Of a DNA stretch of 64,000 bases, positions 18,308-27,112 are shown in pieces. The stretch spans positions 1,178,001-1,242,000 of the forward strand of contig NZ_CP023540.1 in the NCBI RefSeq assembly GCF_003692615.1, in the 5' to 3' direction. Numbering within the stretch: the stretch's first letter is position 1; the number at the start of each line of letters is the position of its first letter. Source of the DNA: Chryseobacterium sp. 6424 (GTDB lineage: Bacteria; Bacteroidota; Bacteroidia; Flavobacteriales; Weeksellaceae). The notes below the pieces were generated by a model. It was not told the origin of the DNA. It made no database searches and was given only the letters and a program-made list of their open reading frames with translations. A program made the position numbers and the translations under genes.

Positions 18308-18897
18308 TATTAGATTTTAATAAAAGTAATGGCTTGATCCCAGTAATTATCCAGGATTCTGTTAGCCTGCAGGTATTGATGCTTGGTTATATGAATATGG
18401 AAGCTTTTGAGCTTACCAAGACGGAGGGCAGGGTTCATTTCTTCAGCCGAAGCAAAAACCGTATCTGGCTGAAAGGTGAAACGTCCGGCAATTTTCTGTA
18501 TGTCGAAAAAATAACGGCTGACTGCGATGCAGACACCTTGTTGATCTTAGCGAAACCCGCAGGTAATGTGTGTCATACAGGGACGTTCAGTTGTTTTTGC
18601 GCGCGCGATGACAAGGGATTTCTATATCAACTGGAGGAAACAGTCTCACAAAGAATCGATTTGCAGCAAACCCATTCCTATACCTACGAGCTTTACAAAA
18701 AAGGGATCAATAAAGTAGCCCAAAAAGTTGGCGAGGAGGCAGTAGAACTAATCATAGAAGCAAAAGATGATAATGCAGACTTGTTTATAAATGAAGCCGC
18801 AGATTTGTTATATCACTTTATAATTTTACTGAAAGCTAAGTCCTTTACGCTGAAAGATGTTGAAAAAGTATTGTATAATCGTAGGAAAGGAGCATAA
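18304..18897 (+). CDS. hisIE: bifunctional phosphoribosyl-AMP cyclohydrolase / phosphoribosyl-ATP diphosphatase
   Basis: Steps 2 and 3 of histidine synthesis in one 197 aa protein. The HisI half (about 1-108) has the Zn ligands in DCDADTLL and CHTGTFSCFC. The HisE half (about 112-197) is the all-alpha MazG-like fold with KVGEEAVELIIEAKDDN and EAADLLYHFIILL. Last gene of the his operon; no clear terminator is seen in the 14 bases before the convergent peptidase gene. Confidence 0.96.
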   Translation: MILDFNKSNGLIPVIIQDSVSLQVLMLGYMNMEAFELTKTEGRVHFFSRSKNRIWLKGETSGNFLYVEKITADCDADTLLILAKPAGNVCHTGTFSCFCARDDKGFLYQLEETVSQRIDLQQTHSYTYELYKKGINKVAQKVGEEAVELIIEAKDDNADLFINEAADLLYHFIILLKAKSFTLKDVEKVLYNRRKGA

Positions 18898-18911
18898 AAA
18901 AGTGATGTAGG

Positions 18912-20135
18912 TTATTTAGTTACAATAAACTTTTTAGTCACCGTCTCGCCATCCAAGGTGGCAGTAAGAAAATATGTCCCTTTTGCTAAGGCTGATACAT
19001 TGAGCATCTGGCTGTTTTTGGCCGTTAATACTTTTTTTCCGGACGCGTCGTTTACGATAACATCGAAATTTTTCGCATCTGCTCCTACATAAAGAAAGTC
19101 CTTAACAGGATTAGGAAACAGGCTGATTTTGTCTTTTGCATTTTTTATTTGGGTTCCCGTACCTAATGTTACATTTGTAGAAGAAACTGCAAAATGTTGT
19201 AATGCCGCAATGGCGCCTTTGCCCACATTATAAACAAAAACAGGGTCCATGTTTGTATAAGTATCACCTGTTGTATGCGGTTTTGTGCTTTCCAATGTTT
19301 CATAAAGACCAATGCATACATCGCCGTTTTTGTCAAAAGGCATATAATCTGATCTTTCGATATAGGAGGAAACAGGAGTTATAAGTGTTTGTCCGGAGCT
19401 GTTTTTACTGTAAAGAGTAAAACAGTTCATGAGGATTGTGTTAAAAGTATTGGAAGCTGCATTGTTTGAACTTGGGTAGCTCGCATAAGTTGTGGCCATA
19501 TAAGTAGGTAAGGTAGGGGTACCATCTTTTTCACAGTTGATTCTATTATTGACTTGTCCGGCTACGCCACCTACTTCATCCAGATTAAAAACCAGCCTGA
19601 TGTTCATTTTTGGTGTAGTTGCGTTAACGACATCGGCTACATACGCTGTACTTCCCCAAAGGCCTTGCTCTTCACCGGAAAAATTAATAAATTTTATTGA
19701 ATATTCAGAGTCTACATTCTCAAGAATTCTTGCAATTTCTAAAATAATCGCAGTACCGGAGCCATTATCATTAACACCGGGTCCGTTTAACGTATCATAA
19801 TGTCCGCAGATAATGACATATTGATCAGGATAAACAGTTCCCGTTTTTGTAACGATTAGATTTTTGCTGGTCGTATTAGATTTTGTGAAAGTATGTTCCG
19901 AAATTTCAGAAGTTGAATATCCATAGCTGATGTATTTATTTTTTAGCCAGGTGAATGCATTATTGTTAGCGGTACTGCCTGTCGTTTTCACACCGAGAGC
20001 GGCAAATTCAGTTAAAGTAGTGTTGATGTTAGATTGTAGAAAAAGTTCTGAACGGTCCTTATAGGCTTGGGTAAAAGTTTGACCGAACATTACTGCCGAT
20101 ACAACAGCAGCACAACAGGTAAAGAGTTTTTTCAC
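18912..20135 (-). CDS. secreted M28-family zinc peptidase with type IX sorting domain
   Basis: Exported aminopeptidase-like protein (407 aa from this start). I place the start at a GTG (20135), giving the signal peptide VKKLFTCCAAVVSAVMFGQ; an upstream TTG at 20153 overlaps the promoter. Metal-binding motifs of the M28 family are present: GHYDTL, GVNDNGSGTA, FSGEEQGLWGS and NLDEVGG. The last 75 or so residues (LFPNPVKDFLYV ... KKFIVTK) are a type A T9SS C-terminal sorting domain, so the enzyme is secreted across the outer membrane. Convergent with hisIE. Confidence 0.92.
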   Translation of the reverse strand: MKKLFTCCAAVVSAVMFGQTFTQAYKDRSELFLQSNINTTLTEFAALGVKTTGSTANNNAFTWLKNKYISYGYSTSEISEHTFTKSNTTSKNLIVTKTGTVYPDQYVIICGHYDTLNGPGVNDNGSGTAIILEIARILENVDSEYSIKFINFSGEEQGLWGSTAYVADVVNATTPKMNIRLVFNLDEVGGVAGQVNNRINCEKDGTPTLPTYMATTYASYPSSNNAASNTFNTILMNCFTLYSKNSSGQTLITPVSSYIERSDYMPFDKNGDVCIGLYETLESTKPHTTGDTYTNMDPVFVYNVGKGAIAALQHFAVSSTNVTLGTGTQIKNAKDKISLFPNPVKDFLYVGADAKNFDVIVNDASGKKVLTAKNSQMLNVSALAKGTYFLTATLDGETVTKKFIVTK

Positions 20136-20150
20136 AAAATATAATTTTTC

Positions 20151-20158
20151 CAAATATA
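20151..20158 (-). promoter_or_regulatory. -7 promoter element of the M28 peptidase gene
   Basis: TATATTTG on the minus strand ends 15 bases before the preferred GTG start. A TTG at about 20176-20174 (minus) is 15 bases upstream, slightly closer than usual. Confidence 0.5.
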
Positions 20159-20162
20159 AAAT

Positions 20163-20190
20163 AAAATCCTAAACAAATGTTTAGGATTTT
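20163..20190 (-). terminator. intrinsic terminator of rpmI-rplT
   Basis: AAAATCCTAAAC and GTTTAGGATTTT form a perfect 12 bp stem with a four-base loop, ending in a T stretch on the minus strand, 26 bases after the rplT stop. Confidence 0.85.
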
Positions 20191-20215
20191 AAATGATTGA
20201 TAACAGATTTTACAA

Positions 20216-20560
20216 TTATTTTACTTGATCTACAACTGCTTTGAAAGCTTCTGGGTGATTCATTGCTAAATCTGCTAAAACCTTTCTGTTCAGTTCGATA
20301 TTTTTGCTTTTCAGAGCGCCCATAAACTGGGAGTAAGACATCCCGTGTTCTCTTGCACCCGCGTTGATACGCATGATCCAAAGGCTACGGAAATTTCTTT
20401 TCTTCTCTTTTCTACCGCGGTAAGCATATTGCATCGCTTTTTCCACGGCGTTTTTAGCTACAGTCCAAACGTTCTTTCTTCTACCGAAAAAACCTTTAGC
20501 CTGCTTCATTACTTTTTTTCTGCGAGCTCTGGAAGCTACGGCATTTACTGATCTTGGCAT
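20216..20560 (-). CDS. rplT: 50S ribosomal protein L20
   Basis: 114 aa, very basic, with the typical [20 protein letters not shown] start, [19 protein letters not shown] and [20 protein letters not shown]. It binds 23S rRNA early in 50S assembly. It follows rpmI by about 120 bases; here the pair is detached from infC. Confidence 0.98.
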   Translation of the reverse strand: MPRSVNAVASRARRKKVMKQAKGFFGRRKNVWTVAKNAVEKAMQYAYRGRKEKKRNFRSLWIMRINAGAREHGMSYSQFMGALKSKNIELNRKVLADLAMNHPEAFKAVVDQVK

Positions 20561-20681
20561 AATTAAATTTGTTTTTTTTGAAAAGGGCGGTAAATTATTT
20601 CATTACACTTTTCTGCACCGTTTCAGGGTTAAATTGTCTGAATTTTTTTCGAATTCTTATAAACCGGTTGATTTATAAAAA

Positions 20682-20879
20682 CTACTTAATGGCTAATTGG
20701 CGAAGAACGCTTTTCTCATCCACAGTAGCAACGTAGGAAGTCTGCGTAAGATTTCTCTTCTGCTTCGTTTCTTTTTTCGTCAAGATGTGGCTTTTGAACG
20801 CATTTTTTCTTTTAATCTTCCCGGTTCCGGTCAGCTTAAAACGCTTCTTAGCACCTGATTTAGTTTTTAATTTTGGCAT
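20682..20879 (-). CDS. rpmI: 50S ribosomal protein L35
   Basis: 65 aa, starting [21 protein letters not shown], the L35 signature. It normally follows infC in a thrS-infC-rpmI-rplT cluster; in this window infC lies about 5.6 kb away and rpmI has its own promoter. Confidence 0.98.
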   Translation of the reverse strand: MPKLKTKSGAKKRFKLTGTGKIKRKNAFKSHILTKKETKQKRNLTQTSYVATVDEKSVLRQLAIK

Positions 20880-20961
20880 TTTGCTTAATTTATCTGTTTG
20901 TTATCAATCCAAGTTTCGTTGTTTGTTGCGGCACAGAAGAGTGCATACAACATTCAGAGTG

Positions 20962-20991
20962 CAAAAGTACAACATTTTGTCGTAACTGCAA
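20962..20991 (-). promoter_or_regulatory. promoter of rpmI-rplT
   Basis: On the minus strand TTG (20991-20989), 19 bases, then TACTTTTG (20969-20962) fit the Bacteroidota consensus. The leader to rpmI would be about 75 bases. Confidence 0.75.
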
Positions 20992-21009
20992 GTATTTGTT
21001 GTAAGTGCA

Positions 21010-21170
21010 TTTTGGGCGTGCCGCGCGCTCGGTCATTCCTGCGACGCGCCCTTGCGGGCGCGTCGCATCCATTCCCTCGCTTGCGTCGGGCTCTTCGCTC
21101 ATACTCCTCACCGCGGCTCGCCTTTCGGTTCGCCGCGCTTCCGGGGTAACCGCTGCGATCCCTCACGCGG
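21010..21170 (+). repeat. dispersed covarying hairpin element, copy B
   Basis: TTTTGGGCGTG leads into TCGGTCATTCC, then a perfect 12 bp stem TGCGACGCGCCC (21040-21051) / GGGCGCGTCGCA (21056-21067), then TCCATTCCC. The second half has GGGCTCTTCGCT, a 6 bp stem CGCGGC (21112-21117) / GCCGCG (21132-21137), and ATCCCTCACGC. Flanks match copy C while the stems do not. It lies between rpmI and the divergent dehydrogenase gene. The rest of the gap (21181-21425) shows nothing recognisable. Confidence 0.8.
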
Positions 21171-21425
21171 GGGAAGTTCACAAAATACAATTTAATTATT
21201 AAATCCGAAGGGTATGTATTTAATTTTAGAATAAGATTTTAATTTCAATAAAGTAATCCACTGCCTCATTCTATTTGCATCTTTTTTTAATCTTGTCAAA
21301 TCCACTTAAAATCACTCACTTCCACCTTACCATCAAGCTCTTAAAAAATCATAAATTATAATTATTCGCGTCGGGCGGTCTCTTTTTTGATACATGTTTG
21401 TTCAATCACTAAAAAAATAAACAAA

Positions 21426-22568
21426 ATGTTAGCAATGAATTTCCGCGGACCCTTTCGCGTCCGCCCAGACCGCAATATGCCGGAACCTCAAATTGAACAT
21501 CCCGAAGACGCTATCGTAAAGGTGCTTAGGTCCTGTATCTGCGGCTCCGATCTGCATCTGTATCACGGCCTTGTGCCCGATACACGTGTAGGAACCACAT
21601 TTGGTCATGAATTTATCGGCGAAGTTGTCGAGATAGGTTCTGGCGTACAGAAACTAAAAGTAGGCGATAAGGTCATGGTACCGTTCAATATATCGTGTGG
21701 TAAATGTGCCTTCTGTAAGCAGGAACTTTATGGTAACTGCCACGAATCTAACGCAATGGCGACGGCCGTAGGAGGTATTTTCGGATATTCTCATACCGCC
21801 GGCGGTTTCCAGGGCGGACAGGCCGAATACGCACGCGTTCCCTACGCAGATGTTGGGCCAACGGTAATTCCTGATTGGATGGATCCTGATGACGCGGTGC
21901 TTCTTACGGACGTAGTTCCTACCGGTTATCAAGCCGCAGAAATGGCGGGGATCCAGAAAGGCGATACCGTCGTTGTTTTCGGTGCCGGACCCATCGGGAT
22001 CATGGCCGCAAAATCTGCCTGGTTGTTCGGTGCCGGACGTGTAATCGTGATCGATCATTTAGAATACAGACTTGATTTTGTTGCCAAATATGCGCAGTGC
22101 GAAGCTTATAATTTCAAAAGTATCGGTGATCCGGTCGTATTCATAAAAACACAGACCGATTCTCTGGGAGCCGATGTCTGCATCGATGCAGTGGGGTGTG
22201 AGGCCAAAGGAAACCGGATGAATACACTTCTGGGTATAAAATTGATGATGCAGGGCGGCTCTACAACAGCCCTTCACTGGGCAATCAATTCAGTGAAGAA
22301 AGGCGGAATTGTTTCAATTGTCGGTGTGTATGGTCCAATCGATGCACTTGTACCAATTGGGAATGTGGTGAACAAAGGAATTACGATCCGGGCAAACCAG
22401 GCTGCCGCAAAACGGCACATGCCGAAACTGATTGACCACGTGAAAAATGGTGTCATTGATCCGAAACAGATTATAACCCACAGGGTTCCGCTGGAAGAAG
22501 TCGCGGATGCGTATCACATCTTTTCACAGAAGCTCGATGGCTGTATAAAAACGGTCCTTATTCCTTAA
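21426..22568 (+). CDS. zinc-dependent alcohol dehydrogenase family protein (formaldehyde/glutathione-dependent-like)
   Basis: Medium-chain dehydrogenase/reductase (380 aa from this ATG; another Met is three codons later, and an upstream in-frame ATG at 21387 adds an unlikely 13 residues). Catalytic Zn ligands are in RSCICGSDLHLYHG and FGHEFIGEV, structural-Zn cysteines in CGKCAFCKQELYGNC, and the NAD-binding glycines in VVFGAGPIGIMAA. It resembles the group annotated as glutathione-dependent formaldehyde dehydrogenase; the substrate is not decided by sequence alone. The following gene is probably in the same transcript. Confidence 0.9.
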   Translation: MLAMNFRGPFRVRPDRNMPEPQIEHPEDAIVKVLRSCICGSDLHLYHGLVPDTRVGTTFGHEFIGEVVEIGSGVQKLKVGDKVMVPFNISCGKCAFCKQELYGNCHESNAMATAVGGIFGYSHTAGGFQGGQAEYARVPYADVGPTVIPDWMDPDDAVLLTDVVPTGYQAAEMAGIQKGDTVVVFGAGPIGIMAAKSAWLFGAGRVIVIDHLEYRLDFVAKYAQCEAYNFKSIGDPVVFIKTQTDSLGADVCIDAVGCEAKGNRMNTLLGIKLMMQGGSTTALHWAINSVKKGGIVSIVGVYGPIDALVPIGNVVNKGITIRANQAAAKRHMPKLIDHVKNGVIDPKQIITHRVPLEEVADAYHIFSQKLDGCIKTVLIP

Positions 22569-22605
22569 ACAGCTTCAAAGTTTTTAACTCAAAAAATATT
22601 AAGAC

Positions 22606-23139
22606 ATGCTTACAGACGAAACAAAACCCTCTGATTTTAAAAAAAGTGAAAATTCAGATTATAGCCATATTAAAGGTTGGGGAATAGATGCCGATCCGGA
22701 AAATGATCCGACGTACCCCATAAAAAAACGTACCAATGAAGAACATGAAGGTTATGCCTGGGATAGACCTGCGCAGCAGCCTGAAACTGTAGAGATTTTA
22801 AAATCTGTGGAACGTCCTAATCTCACGGCGGTTTTTGGAACCGCATCACCACCCGAGGGGCTCAACGGAAAAATTCGTGAGTTAGCCTTTAAATACAGCG
22901 AATCAAGTTACGGCCGGTGGCTGCCGCTAATGCTTGCTGACCGTATTGGTGTGGTGGAAGGAATCATGGATGACCTAAAGAAAGGACATGTTCCGAACGT
23001 TTTTGCCGAACTGGGTTGGCCCGCAGAATGGAAGCACAACAAAAAAGGTTTCCTGTTAAAAATGGCTTTGATCGGTGCAGGTACCGCTGTAGCCGTTTCT
23101 TTACTCACTTCGAAAAAGAAGACTGAAGATGAAAATTAA
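22606..23139 (+). CDS. conserved hypothetical protein with C-terminal membrane helix
   Basis: 177 aa. The N-terminal half is polar and rich in Asp/Glu/Pro (SHIKGWGIDADPENDPTYP). A middle segment contains RELAFKYSESSYGRWLPLMLADRIG. One hydrophobic helix sits near the C-terminus (LLKMALIGAGTAVAVSLL), followed by a charged tail. It starts 37 bases after the dehydrogenase and shares its terminator, so it is probably its partner; the function is not recognised. Confidence 0.85.
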   Translation: MLTDETKPSDFKKSENSDYSHIKGWGIDADPENDPTYPIKKRTNEEHEGYAWDRPAQQPETVEILKSVERPNLTAVFGTASPPEGLNGKIRELAFKYSESSYGRWLPLMLADRIGVVEGIMDDLKKGHVPNVFAELGWPAEWKHNKKGFLLKMALIGAGTAVAVSLLTSKKKTEDEN

Positions 23140-23166
23140 AGTTCTTCATAATATATTAAAACTAAG

Positions 23167-23203
23167 AAGCCGTCTCAAGACAAAATTTTGAGGCGGTTTT
23201 TTA
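23167..23203 (+). terminator. intrinsic terminator after the dehydrogenase pair
   Basis: AGCCGTCTCAA pairs imperfectly with TTGAGGCGGTT across a short AT loop, followed by a T run. Confidence 0.75.
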
Positions 23204-23251
23204 TTTTCCTTATAAAATTGGAATAAAAAAAAGTTGGGTTTAAAGTGGCTT

Positions 23252-24420
23252 TTACGCCACTTTCTTTCTTAGGTTGTGTGCAAGAGCGTGTAGTCCGAAC
23301 TCTATTTCTACTTTTTTGAGGGATTTTAAGGTAAATCTTTTAAAATTATGATTGTGTTTTAATTGGGCGAACACCGGTTCCACGTCCCAACACCGTTTTT
23401 TCCGCTTTTTTATACCTTCCTCGCTTTTGAGCAGCTCCCTGGCTTTTTGTTTGTGCCGTTCCAGATTATGGTTGCGCTCCAGACTTCGGTTGTTTTTCGA
23501 GCCGTGGCACATGCTGCGTATCGGGCAGCCTTCGCAGTTTTTTGCCTGATAGTGGGAAAGTTTTTGCTCAAAGCCGTTCTTGGTTGTCCTGCTGCTTTCG
23601 TGGGTTTTCTCCATCCGCTGTCCCATTGGACAGACGTAAAAATCCATTTCTTCGTTGTAGTGTAGGTTTTCCTTGCTGAAGGTTTTATGTTTCTGCTGGT
23701 AGTTCTGGTCCTGTTCTTTGTCGAAGGTGTTGTACTTTACGTAGGCATCTATCCCGTTTTCCTCAAGGTATTCATAATTCTCCTCGCTGCCGTATCCCGC
23801 ATCGGTGGTGATGGCTTCGATTTGGCTGAAGACTTCCTCTCCGTAACTTTCCTTAAAATTTTCCAGATGCTGCTGCAAAGTTCCGGTGTCGTTGGTATTT
23901 TGGTGAATGGTATAGTTTAGGATGAATTGGTTTTCTGTGGAGATCTGCGGATTGTAGGCGGGTTTGAGCTGGCCGTTTTTCATGTGGTCTTCCTTCATTC
24001 TCATAAAGGTTGCATCAGATTCGGTCTTGCTGTAGGAGCCCCTGTCCCCCAGAATTTCTTCCTGCTGTTCGTATTTTTCCAGATTTTTTTCGAAGTTGTT
24101 CTTGATGTAGTTCAGTTTCGCCTTGGCTTTGGCTTTCCCCTTCTTGTCCACCGTATCGCTGCCTTTCAGCATCCTGTCAATCTTCTGGGCGGTTTCCCTT
24201 ACTTTTTCTTTGCTGATTTCCTTGAACTCGGGAGGTTCGGGATCCTTGTCCTCATCCGATGCGATGCTTTCGGCATAAACCCAGAGATCCTCCAACTGGC
24301 GGAGCATCTTTTCCTTGTTGGTCTTGATGGATTTTCCCCAAACGAAGGTGTAGCGTCCTGCCTGTGCCTCGATCTTGGTGCCGTCGGTAGATTTCCATTT
24401 TTGGAAATTTCTTTTGTCTT
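23252..24420 (-). pseudogene. IS1182-type transposase, truncated at its N-terminus
   Basis: The frame keeps the catalytic DDE core (first Asp in KWKSTDGTKIEA, second in ITTDAGYGSEENYEYL, Glu in WDVEPVFAQLKHNHNFKRF) and the Cys-rich insert CEGCPIRSMCHGS. It lacks the roughly 100-130 residue N-terminal DNA-binding part of intact family members. The frame continues upstream, without a stop, into the tail of a lipocalin-like gene (see next entry), giving a chimeric 406-codon frame. A hairpin AAAGTGGC/GCCACTTT overlaps the stop codon. Dead as an autonomous element in my reading. Confidence 0.85.
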
Positions 24421-24716
24421 CTAACTTTATCCAAGTTTTTGCAAATTCAGAATTATTTCCTACAATAGTCATATAATTATCGGTAGATTTCCATTCAAAA
24501 GAAGGGTATCGTTTCGGAGGACACCTAAAACCTGATAATTGAGGTTTTTCTCACCAGTATGATTGCGGTTGAAAGTCATTATTCCAATATTGGAAAGAGA
24601 AGTTCCCTGTCCTCCGGGTGTGGTTGTCTCATACCGCTCAACATTCCAAGTTCCGACCATTCTGGAAGAACAGGAAGTTAATATAGCAGCTGCAAAAATA
24701 GGAATAATTATTTCAT
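24405..24716 (-). pseudogene. lipocalin-like lipoprotein gene, frameshifted and fused to the transposase remnant
   Basis: Starting at an ATG at 24716, the sequence would encode a lipoprotein signal (MKIIIPIFAAAILTSC) if one extra A followed ATGAAA; as written it stops at the third codon. The next part, MVGTWNVERYETTTPG (from 24660), is lipocalin-like. Around 24500-24530 a second frame change is needed to reach PSFEWKSTDNYMTIVGNN and then KTWIKLEDKRN, which runs straight into the transposase. A 16-bp repeat, TCGGTAGATTTCCATT, occurs at 24384-24399 and 24480-24495, on either side of the fusion point. Confidence 0.7.
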
Positions 24717-24925
24717 AATTTTTTTAAAATAGTCTATAAAAAAATGAAAATTCCTTGCCAATTACAGACTAAATCTATTTTAAAATATAATTTTAATAAA
24801 TTTTAACAATAAATTTCAGGTTTTAAAAAAAAAATTACACATTTTGTGTTAAAAAATTATAAATTTTGTTTATAACATTTCTTTTTGTCTAATTTTTGCA
24901 ATTATCACCTAAAAATTAGATTATT
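24717..24925. other. AT-rich divergent promoter region
   Basis: About 80% A+T between the dead lipoprotein gene and the HPF-like gene. CTAATTTTTGC near 24890 resembles a -7 element for the plus-strand gene but has one base too many. No gene is seen. Confidence 0.4.
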
Positions 24926-25240
24926 ATGGATATTATTATTAACTCAGACAACAATGTCGAAAGTACACTAGATTTTAAAAATAACTTCCGTGAAGAATTA
25001 ACTCATTCATTGCGCAGATTTGATAGCTATATCACTCGTTTTGAAGTATTTTTTTCTGATGAAAGCAGCAATAAAAATACACAGGATGATCACAAGTGCG
25101 TTATCGAAGCCAGAATGAAAGGTCGAAACCCGGAAAGAGTGTCCGATAACGGTAATACTCCGAAGGAAGCTTTCGACGGAGCGGTTTCAAAGATAAAATC
25201 AGTGTTAGACAGGGTAGTAGATCAACAACGAGGATATTAA
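24926..25240 (+). CDS. HPF/RaiA-like ribosome-associated protein
   Basis: 104 aa protein similar in layout to the sigma-54 modulation/HPF family: an N-terminal strand, a helix with LTHSLRRFDSYITRFEVFFSD, then HKCVIEARMKGRNPE and a final helix EAFDGAVSKIKSVLDRV. Such proteins sit in the 30S decoding site and silence ribosomes under stress. It is the short type without the long C-terminal dimerisation domain. Monocistronic; shares a bidirectional terminator with nhaA. Confidence 0.75.
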   Translation: MDIIINSDNNVESTLDFKNNFREELTHSLRRFDSYITRFEVFFSDESSNKNTQDDHKCVIEARMKGRNPERVSDNGNTPKEAFDGAVSKIKSVLDRVVDQQRGY

Positions 25241-25246
25241 AGTAAA

Positions 25247-25280
25247 AAAAACGGAAGAATTAAATTTCTTCCGTTTCTTT
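25247..25280. terminator. bidirectional terminator between the HPF-like gene and nhaA
   Basis: AAACGGAAGAA and TTCTTCCGTTT form a stem with A and T runs on both sides. The nhaA stop codon lies within the hairpin loop region. Confidence 0.85.
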
Positions 25281-26423
25281 TTCAGATAAAGTTTGGGGCA
25301 ATGTCCATTTCAATAAGAAGAAACCAACAATACCTGCAATAAGTGAAGCGACCAGTATTGCAATTTTAGAATTGTTTATGAGGATTTCGTCTTCATAAGC
25401 CAATAAAGTGACAAAGATGGACATCGTAAAACCAATTCCCGCCAAAAATCCTACGCCTACAATATGCTTCCATTGGAGGTTTTGAGGAATTCTTGCCCAT
25501 CCTAATTTCACACCAATGAACGAAATTAAAAAGATACCCACCGGTTTTCCGATAACCAATCCTAAAATAATTCCTAAACTGTTATGATCGGCGAGATTAT
25601 TATACCAATCGGCTGCAATAGGAATGCTGGTGTTGGCAAGGGCAAAAAGCGGAAGGATGAAGAAGGCGACAGGTTTATGGATAGCGTGTTCCAGTTTAAA
25701 CGAGGGTGAATGCTCATTTGAGTCTCCGAAAGGAATGGCAAATGCAAGTAAAACGCCTGTAATCGTCGCATGTACGCCAGAATTAAGCATAAAATACCAC
25801 ATGGCAACTCCGCCTAATAAATAGGGAATGAGATTCCAAACTTTCATTCTTTTTAAAGCCAAAAGCAATCCGAAAATTCCTAATGATATAAAAAGGTTCA
25901 TTGCAGATAGCTCATTGGTATAAAAAATAGCGATGATGATGATGGCTCCCAAATCATCAATGACGGCGAGTGCGGTAAGAAAAATCTTTAATGTTGCAGG
26001 AACTCTCTTGCCCAATAATGAGAGAATTCCTATCGCAAATGCTATGTCGGTTGCCATCGGAATTCCGGCGCCATCCTGTGTTGGCAAACCAAAATTCAGA
26101 AGCATGAAGATTGCTGCAGGAAAAAATAAACCTCCAATAGCGCCTAAAAAAGGGAATGACGCATTCTGAAAATTGGAAAGTTCACCATTATAGATTTCCC
26201 GTTCCAGTTCCAATCCTATTAAGAGAAAGAAAATGGTCATTAAGCCATCATTAATCCAATGTACAATACTATGGCCACCAATATAGGTATTCCAAAAACC
26301 AATGTACCCATCACCAAAGGATGAATTAGCAATGAGGAGGGAAACTACAGTTGCCAAAATTAGGAGCAATCCTCCTGTTTTTTCGCTTCTAAAGAATTCT
26401 TTAAAAAGATATGTTAATTTCAT
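25260..26423 (-). CDS. nhaA: Na+/H+ antiporter NhaA
   Basis: Twelve-helix sodium/proton antiporter (387 aa). The ion-binding Asp pair is in ALAVIDDLGAIIIIA. Also typical are GGLLLILATVVSLLIANS, MTIFFLLIGLELERE, GIPMATDIAFAIGIL and the C-terminal GIGFTMSIFVTLLAY. It extrudes Na+ at alkaline pH. It lies downstream of infC but is separated from it by that gene's terminator. Confidence 0.96.
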   Translation of the reverse strand: MKLTYLFKEFFRSEKTGGLLLILATVVSLLIANSSFGDGYIGFWNTYIGGHSIVHWINDGLMTIFFLLIGLELEREIYNGELSNFQNASFPFLGAIGGLFFPAAIFMLLNFGLPTQDGAGIPMATDIAFAIGILSLLGKRVPATLKIFLTALAVIDDLGAIIIIAIFYTNELSAMNLFISLGIFGLLLALKRMKVWNLIPYLLGGVAMWYFMLNSGVHATITGVLLAFAIPFGDSNEHSPSFKLEHAIHKPVAFFILPLFALANTSIPIAADWYNNLADHNSLGIILGLVIGKPVGIFLISFIGVKLGWARIPQNLQWKHIVGVGFLAGIGFTMSIFVTLLAYEDEILINNSKIAILVASLIAGIVGFFLLKWTLPQTLSEKETEEI

Positions 26424-26472
26424 TATTGTGTTTATTTTTTAGATTTCAACTCATACTCATTACTCTTGAATT

Positions 26473-26499
26473 AAAAAAAGTGCATTAAAACATGCACTT
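26473..26499 (-). terminator. intrinsic terminator after infC
   Basis: On the minus strand AAGTGCAT and ATGCACTT form an 8 bp stem with a six-base loop, followed by seven T residues, just past the infC stop. Confidence 0.85.
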
Positions 26500-26525
26500 A
26501 TTGATTTAAGAAATCATGCATCCAA

Positions 26526-27089
26526 TTACTTCGCCGGTTTTTTCGGGCTCATCATCATAATCATTCTTTTGCCTTCCAGTTTTGGCAGTTGGTCTACTTT
26601 TCCAACGTGTTCCAGATCTTGTGCAAGTTTCAGCAGAAGAATTTCTCCCTGATCTTTGAAGATGATGGAACGTCCTTTAAAGAACACATACGTTTTAAGT
26701 TTGGAACCTTCTTCCAGGAATTTTTCGGCGTGTTTTTTCTTGAATTCGTAATCGTGCTCGTCGGTTTGCGGGCCGAAACGGATTTCTTTCACCACCACTT
26801 TCACCTGCTTGGCTTTAAGTTCTTTGGTTTTCTTTTTCTGTTCGTAAAGGAATTTCTTATAATCCAGTATCCGGGTAATGTAAGGTTCCGCCTTATCGGA
26901 GATCACCACCAAATCCAGTTCTTGGTCTTTGGCAATTTCCAGTGCTTTCTGTAGCGGATATACGCCAGGTTCTACATTATCACCGACTAAACGTACTTCT
27001 TTTGCCCGGATTTTTTCATTGATCTGGTGCAAGTCCTCTTGTACGCGTCGCTGTGGACCTCGGCCTCGGTAGTTAAATTTCTGTGCTAT
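26526..27089 (-). CDS. infC: translation initiation factor IF-3
   Basis: IF-3 (187 aa) binds the 30S subunit and rejects non-canonical start codons. The sequence has [15 protein letters not shown], the C-terminal domain [29 protein letters not shown] and a [11 protein letters not shown] tail. A TTG at 27032 could be a start, but the frame stays open upstream with a family-like N-terminus, [20 protein letters not shown], beginning at ATA (27089-27087). An in-frame TAA lies five codons before the ATA, and no ATG, GTG or TTG lies between. I therefore call an AUA start. Confidence 0.9.
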   Translation of the reverse strand: MAQKFNYRGRGPQRRVQEDLHQINEKIRAKEVRLVGDNVEPGVYPLQKALEIAKDQELDLVVISDKAEPYITRILDYKKFLYEQKKKTKELKAKQVKVVVKEIRFGPQTDEHDYEFKKKHAEKFLEEGSKLKTYVFFKGRSIIFKDQGEILLLKLAQDLEHVGKVDQLPKLEGKRMIMMMSPKKPAK

Positions 27090-27112
27090 GGTGTTTAAAT
27101 TTTAATGTTAGT

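Noticed and set aside
23252..24472. A complete, functional IS1182 transposase gene starting at 24472
   Set aside because: The first residues belong to a lipocalin-like protein and the N-terminal DNA-binding domain is missing; no intact left end is visible.
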